Assembly (NCBI GenBank): GCA_910578465.1
Contig: CAJTPW010000001.1
Location: 372,001-436,000, forward strand
Length of the DNA stretch: 64,000 bases
Direction: 5' to 3'
From: an uncultured Vampirovibrio sp.
Lineage (GTDB): Bacteria > Cyanobacteriota > Vampirovibrionia > Gastranaerophilales > Gastranaerophilaceae
Position 1 is the stretch's first letter; each line of letters opens with the position of its first letter. A program made the position numbers and the translations under genes. Below are positions 59,543-64,000 of the stretch, piece by piece. The notes below the pieces were generated by a model, which was given only the letters and a program-made list of their open reading frames with translations, ran no database searches and was not told where the DNA came from.

Positions 59543-60547
59543 ATGTTTAGTTTATCATCAATCGGCGCAAACGTTGCAAGTAAAATAGAAAATGTTTTAT
59601 CAAAAGATAAAACTGCCTCCCTAAAATCAGATAAGGCTTCTCTTTTCAATTTCGCTAAAAATGAAAATTCTTCTGTTGAATTGGATTCTAATTTTGATGA
59701 ATTTATTCCGCGCGCTGAAAAATATAAAGCTGCAAGCTGGGATAAAACCGAACGCGCAGCAGGCAACGGTGTATATGATGTTGATTCAAGACAGGGCAAC
59801 ATAGGCGATTGCGGGTTATTATCAACATTGCGCGCCTTAAGAAATTCTGAAGCAGGACAAAAGGCATTAAGCGAAGTTATGAGCTATGATGCTGAAAATG
59901 GCAGCTGGAGCTTTAATTTTAAAACAAAAGATTTTGACGGTACAAATCCTATCGTTGTAACAAAAGCCGAAGTTGATGAAGCGGTTGCAGCAAAAAGAAT
60001 AAGCAAAGGTGACGATGATGTTTCTGCAACCGAACTTGCCGTTGAAAAATATTTTATGCAAATCGGTAAAGATACAGAAAACAATACAAAAGATAAAACG
60101 ATGAAACAAATTGCCGATATTCAAAACAGAGCACGAGACAAAAGAGCTGCTGCCGGTATGGAGGACAGAGGCTATTTGGACGGCATTTCTCCTTATATCG
60201 GATATCTATTCACAGGGAAAGTTCCCGAATTAATGAAGGCAACCGATGAGAGTATGAAACAAAGGGCGCAGGAATTTCTTACAAACTTTGATGCAGCAAC
60301 GGATATGTTGGTATTTTCTCAGATAAATTCCGCAGGTGTTGCAGAAAGCGGCGGAGATAGCATATATACAATGATTGGCGATGATCAGGTTCTTCAAAAC
60401 CACGCTTATACGGTTTGCGGTGTTGACGGTAACAATGTTACGCTTCGTGAATCAAATAACCCTGCTGCAACAATTGTTGTTACGATGGATGAGCTTTTAA
60501 ACTGCGCAGGTAAAAATTCATTCTACGGACTGGACCTTGCAGCATAA
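59543..60547 (+). CDS. Calpain-like (family C2) cysteine protease domain protein
   Basis: The 334-residue product carries the calpain active-site pattern: oxyanion Gln84 and catalytic Cys90 in RQGNIGDCGLLSTLRAL (calpain Q-x5-C, GDCW with Gly for Trp), catalytic His287 in NHAYTVCGVDG and Asn306 before Pro in RESNNP. The first 75 residues are a polar, Lys/Ser-rich lead without signal peptide, so it is either intracellular or exported by a non-Sec route. Between Cys and His is an Asp/Lys-rich helical region (about 150-240). TTTGGAG lies before the ATG. It is convergent with a membrane protein gene. The substrate is unknown. Another papain-fold enzyme is possible but the C2 pattern fits best. Confidence 0.75.
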   Translation: MFSLSSIGANVASKIENVLSKDKTASLKSDKASLFNFAKNENSSVELDSNFDEFIPRAEKYKAASWDKTERAAGNGVYDVDSRQGNIGDCGLLSTLRALRNSEAGQKALSEVMSYDAENGSWSFNFKTKDFDGTNPIVVTKAEVDEAVAAKRISKGDDDVSATELAVEKYFMQIGKDTENNTKDKTMKQIADIQNRARDKRAAAGMEDRGYLDGISPYIGYLFTGKVPELMKATDESMKQRAQEFLTNFDAATDMLVFSQINSAGVAESGGDSIYTMIGDDQVLQNHAYTVCGVDGNNVTLRESNNPAATIVVTMDELLNCAGKNSFYGLDLAA

Positions 60548-60580
60548 TCCGAATTTCGCTTTAACCCCAAATGATATTGC

Positions 60581-60613
60581 AAAAAGACGTACATTAGAAG
60601 TGTACGTCTTTTT
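60581..60613. terminator. Bidirectional intrinsic terminator
   Basis: AAAAAGACGTACA (60581-60593) and TGTACGTCTTTTT (60601-60613) form a perfect 13-bp hairpin with a 7-nt loop. It ends the calpain-like gene and the convergent 299-residue gene. Confidence 0.9.
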
Positions 60614-60640
60614 ATATTCTGTAAGTTACTATGATTGGAC

Positions 60641-61540
60641 TTAAACTTTATCATAAGAAATAGGAAGTTCACCTTTTGCAAGTTGTTTAACCGCTATTGT
60701 CTGTCTGCTTTTTAATTTTGCAAGACGCCCTAAAGTTTTTTGGGTTTCAACATCGGTTGCATCAATATCTTTTGCCCATTTTGCAATAGCATCCAGAATG
60801 CTTTCCCTGGTGGGGTTTTCTCCTATGGTATCATCCACAAGCTGCCCAAAAGGCGAATTTTCGGAACCCATTTTATTTTGCTGTATTAAGGCTATTAAAT
60901 TCTTCTGTGCGGGTGTAAATTCTTTGCTGTCAGAGATTAGCATAATATGGGACAGTCTGTATTGGTCTGATGTTCCATGGTATTGCGGATGCTTTACTAC
61001 TTGTTCTGTTCCGTCGGCTTCAACAAAAGCATGTCCGTCTTTTGTAATTCCGATATCTAATTTACACCCTTTTCTGTGAATTTTATCCAATCTTTCCGCG
61101 TCTTTTGAAACCTCTGCCACCTTTGGATCCGTATTCACTATACCTGATTTATCAACTACGGCAGCTCCCGCGAAACCACTGCATGACCTGTTTTTGTTAA
61201 AAGATACATTTGCCGCTTCTTTGCTTAAATCATATCCTTTTTCAGGGATTACGATTGCTTCGGGTTTTGCATTTTTCAATTTTATCGATTGTAAAAATGA
61301 ACTTATATCTTTTCTTTTTATAACGGCAAGTGTAATTGCTGCAGCAGTTGCAAGGATTGCAACACCCCCTGCGACAGCTTGTTTTTTGCTTATCTGTTTT
61401 CCTGCAAACGTTATTGTATCGCCGTCTTTGGTTGTTTTATTGTCAACGGTGCCCGTGCTTTGAACAGCAGGTGCCGTCAGTTGCGACTGCAATTGGTGTT
61501 GTTCGCTAAAGGTTCTTAAACCAACGTTTGTAGTGCTCAT
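60641..61540 (-). CDS. Hypothetical protein with one membrane helix, 299 residues
   Basis: The family is unknown. A polar, Thr/Gln-rich N-terminus (residues 1-44) contains TITFAGK (42-48), and one hydrophobic helix follows at about 54-74 (AVAGGVAILATAAAITLAVI). The C-terminal 220 residues are soluble, with a Lys-rich part, GCKLDIGITKDGHAFVEADG and a helical end. No signal-peptidase site is clear, so it may be anchored with either end outside. AAGGTAAAA precedes the ATG. It faces the calpain-like gene across a shared terminator; a functional link is inference only. Confidence 0.65.
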   Translation of the reverse strand: MSTTNVGLRTFSEQHQLQSQLTAPAVQSTGTVDNKTTKDGDTITFAGKQISKKQAVAGGVAILATAAAITLAVIKRKDISSFLQSIKLKNAKPEAIVIPEKGYDLSKEAANVSFNKNRSCSGFAGAAVVDKSGIVNTDPKVAEVSKDAERLDKIHRKGCKLDIGITKDGHAFVEADGTEQVVKHPQYHGTSDQYRLSHIMLISDSKEFTPAQKNLIALIQQNKMGSENSPFGQLVDDTIGENPTRESILDAIAKWAKDIDATDVETQKTLGRLAKLKSRQTIAVKQLAKGELPISYDKV

Positions 61541-61721
61541 TTTTACCTTCCTAAAAAATATTTTTATACATATATAAAACCAAAAACATAGTTTTATTGC
61601 TAAATGCGGGCTTATTTATTAAAAATTTTGAAATAATACTTAATATTGCACCCCTGTTTGTCATGCCCTTTTGTTTGTTGTAAAATGTCGATATAAGGCA
61701 GTTTATGGAGAAAATTCGGTT

Positions 61722-64000
61722 TTGAGTCAGACAAATTTATTTGATCATGGAAAAATTGTTCCTATTAATATAAGAGATGAGATGAAAAGGTCGTATATTG
61801 ACTATGCGATGAGTGTTATCGTGGGCCGTGCGCTTCCTGATGTAAGAGACGGTTTAAAGCCGGTTCACAGGCGTATTTTATTTGCTATGAACGAGCTCGG
61901 GATGACACCTGATAAACCTTTTAAAAAGTGTGCAAGAATTGTCGGTGAAGTTCTCGGTAAATATCACCCGCATGGTGATACGGCTGTGTATGAAGCTTTG
62001 GTTCGTATGGCACAGGATTTTGCCACAAGATATTTAACAATAGACGGCCATGGAAACTTTGGTTCCGTGGATGGCGACTCTGCTGCCGCAATGAGGTATA
62101 CGGAAGCAAGAATGCACAAAATTACAACCTCAATGCTTGCAGATATTGACTGTGAAACGGTTGAATTTGTTCCTAACTTTGACGGCTCTCTGGTTGAGCC
62201 TGCCGTGCTTCCTGTTCGTCTTCCGATGCTTTTGCTGAACGGTGTTTCAGGGATTGCCGTAGGTATGGCGACAAATATTCCTCCGCACAATTTGTGTGAA
62301 ATCGTAGATGGCACCATTGCCCTGATTGATAACCCTGATATTACGATTGATGGGCTTATGGAATATGTTAAAGGTCCCGACTTCCCGACGGCTGCAACAA
62401 TTATAGGTACATCCGAAATTAAGAAAGCTTATGAAACGGGCCGCGGTTCAATTAAAATGTCTGCGGTATCAACAATTGAAGAAATTCAAGGCGGCGGCGG
62501 AAGACAGTCAAGAACAGCGATTATTGTGACAGAACTTCCTTATCAGGTAAACAAGGCTGCATTGATTGAAAAAATTGCCGAACTTGTTAAAGACGGTAAA
62601 ATTGTCGGCATATCCGACTTGAGGGATGAATCCGACAGAGACGGTATGCGTATCGTGATTGAATTAAAGCGCGATGCGAAACCCGATGTTGTAAGAAACA
62701 ATCTTTATAAACAAACCGCTTTATTAAGCTCTTTCGGTGTGAATATGGTCGCCCTTGTCGGACAGCAGCCAAGGCTTTTAAACCTTTATGAAGTTTTAAA
62801 TGAATTTGTGGAACACAGAGTTGAAGTTATCACAAGAAGAACTTTGTATTTCTTGAAAAAGGCAAAAGCAAGAGCGCATATTTTAGAAGGTTTGATGATT
62901 GCTTTAAATGCTCTGGATGAAGTTATTGAATTAATCAAAAAATCTAAAAACACGGAAGAAGCAAGAGAGGGTCTTATAAGTCGTTTCGGGCTTGACGTTG
63001 ATCAGGCAAATGCTATCCTTGAAATGCAGTTAAGAAGATTGACAGGCTTAGAACAGGATAAAATCAGGGCCGAATATGATGAATTAATGAAGAAAATTGC
63101 AGAATATGAAGCAATTTTAGCGGACAGGCAAAAGATTTTAAACATCATTAAACAAGAGCTTCTTGAAGATAAGGAAAAATTTGGTGATGACAGAAAAACC
63201 CAAATTCTTCCCGAGCAAGGTGAGCTGAACATTGAAGATTTGACGCCAAACACTGCAATGGCCGTATTTATTACAAGACAAGGGTATATTAAGAGAATTT
63301 CTCTTGATACATTCGAAAGGCAAAATCGTGCCACAAGAGGCAAAGGCGGCATGAAAACAAAAGAGGATGATGATGTTGACCACTTCTTTACTGCAATGAT
63401 GCATGATAAAGTATTGTTCTTCTCATCCAAGGGTGTTGTATACAGTCTGAATGTATATGATTTCCCTGAGGGTTCAAGACAATCGAAGGGGCTGCCGATT
63501 ATTAATGTTCTTCCGATTGAACAGAACGAGACCATAACAGCTGTCGTTCCCGTAAGTAGTTTTGATGCCAACACCAATTTGATTATGCTTACAAAAGCGG
63601 GCTATATTAAACGTATCAGCCTTGATAATTTCAGCACAATCAGAAGAAACGGCATTATTGCAATCGGTCTGGAAGAAAATGATACATTAAACTGGGTAAA
63701 ACTTGCTCAGGATAACGATGAAATTATTATCGGTACAAGCTGCGGTATGGCAATAAGGTTTGCAATTTCGGATTTAAGACCGCTCGGCCGTTCTGCAAGA
63801 GGTGTAAACTCCATGAAACTTAGAGCCGGCGATACCATTATCGGCTGTGATGTTGTACCGAGAGATTACGATGCAGACTTACTTGTTTTAACGTCTGACG
63901 GTTTTGGCAAGCGTTCCAAATTATCGGAATTCAGAGCTCAAAACAGAGGCGGACTCGGTTTGATTGCAACCAAGTTTAAATCAGCAGCTTCAAGGCTTGT
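61722..64000 (+). CDS. gyrA: DNA gyrase subunit A (partial, C-terminus beyond right edge)
   Basis: About 759 codons are visible without a stop. The start is taken as TTG 61722 (product [20 protein letters not shown] after the first residue), with GGAG 11 nt upstream; an ATG at 61705 is out of frame. The breakage-reunion domain has the motifs [39 protein letters not shown] and the catalytic Tyr in [10 protein letters not shown]. The C-terminal beta-pinwheel begins around [19 protein letters not shown] (GyrA-box-like). At the quinolone-determining positions (E. coli Ser83, Asp87) it has Thr and Glu. GyrA rather than ParC is favoured by this box and overall similarity. Confidence 0.92.
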   Translation, partial: MSQTNLFDHGKIVPINIRDEMKRSYIDYAMSVIVGRALPDVRDGLKPVHRRILFAMNELGMTPDKPFKKCARIVGEVLGKYHPHGDTAVYEALVRMAQDFATRYLTIDGHGNFGSVDGDSAAAMRYTEARMHKITTSMLADIDCETVEFVPNFDGSLVEPAVLPVRLPMLLLNGVSGIAVGMATNIPPHNLCEIVDGTIALIDNPDITIDGLMEYVKGPDFPTAATIIGTSEIKKAYETGRGSIKMSAVSTIEEIQGGGGRQSRTAIIVTELPYQVNKAALIEKIAELVKDGKIVGISDLRDESDRDGMRIVIELKRDAKPDVVRNNLYKQTALLSSFGVNMVALVGQQPRLLNLYEVLNEFVEHRVEVITRRTLYFLKKAKARAHILEGLMIALNALDEVIELIKKSKNTEEAREGLISRFGLDVDQANAILEMQLRRLTGLEQDKIRAEYDELMKKIAEYEAILADRQKILNIIKQELLEDKEKFGDDRKTQILPEQGELNIEDLTPNTAMAVFITRQGYIKRISLDTFERQNRATRGKGGMKTKEDDDVDHFFTAMMHDKVLFFSSKGVVYSLNVYDFPEGSRQSKGLPIINVLPIEQNETITAVVPVSSFDANTNLIMLTKAGYIKRISLDNFSTIRRNGIIAIGLEENDTLNWVKLAQDNDEIIIGTSCGMAIRFAISDLRPLGRSARGVNSMKLRAGDTIIGCDVVPRDYDADLLVLTSDGFGKRSKLSEFRAQNRGGLGLIATKFKSAASRL

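Overview
The window is a low-GC, gene-dense bacterial chromosome segment. It probably comes from an anaerobic, gut-type relative of cyanobacteria (Vampirovibrionophyceae/Melainabacteria, order Gastranaerophilales). That assignment is inference. It rests on the low GC, double-membrane markers (RND efflux pump and lipoprotein adaptor, WecB), anaerobe-type oxygen defence (desulfoferrodoxin plus ferritin), weak use of Shine-Dalgarno sites, and two giant glycine-rich proteins with prepilin-type N-termini. No phage, insertion sequence, CRISPR array, tRNA or rRNA was seen.

Layout. 1-4.2 kb: RND efflux pump (cut by the left edge) with its adaptor, then a Xer recombinase, all on the minus strand. 4.3-6.5 kb: small unknown genes and the tsaE-tsaB pair for tRNA t6A. 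6.5-10.1 kb: first cassette of an XRE regulator, a palindromic operator and a giant glycine-rich prepilin-like protein. 10.2-13.6 kb: soluble hybrid kinase, LuxR-type regulator and an exported protein in one tight minus-strand operon. 13.7-19.3 kb: a 946-residue lineage-type protein, a phosphohexomutase and a broken small gene. 19.4-26.8 kb: thioredoxin, endonuclease III, ferritin/desulfoferrodoxin, a SulP transporter, acetolactate synthase ilvB-ilvN and a small secreted protein. 27-35.1 kb: FliA-type sigma factor, YidC, MnmE, PanD, RqcP, a sugar kinase and RecF, separated by long non-coding stretches with repeated RNA-like elements. 35.2-43.7 kb: a 791-residue coiled-coil protein, two tandem paralogous GT-C-like membrane proteins, a candidate small RNA, RecR and YbaB. 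43.7-48.1 kb: a metzincin protease and the second XRE/glycine-rich prepilin cassette. 48.2-52.5 kb: LepA, a PEBP protein and a UbiA-type prenyltransferase. 52.8-58.1 kb: infA-rpmJ-rpsM-rpsK-rpsD-rpoA-rplQ-truA-rplM-rpsI. 58.2-64 kb: WecB, a calpain-like protease, an unknown one-helix membrane protein and gyrA (cut by the right edge).

Most interesting: the two regulated prepilin/glycine-rich cassettes, which share a near-identical N-terminal segment, divergent XRE regulators and similar 3' ends; a 260-nt element present twice between genes with conserved hairpin ends, plus a shorter relative; an orphan promoter-terminator pair that looks like a small RNA; a bacterial calpain-like protease; a 100-nt inverted-repeat family; and several genes whose -10 box sits 6 nt before the ATG, pointing to leaderless mRNAs.
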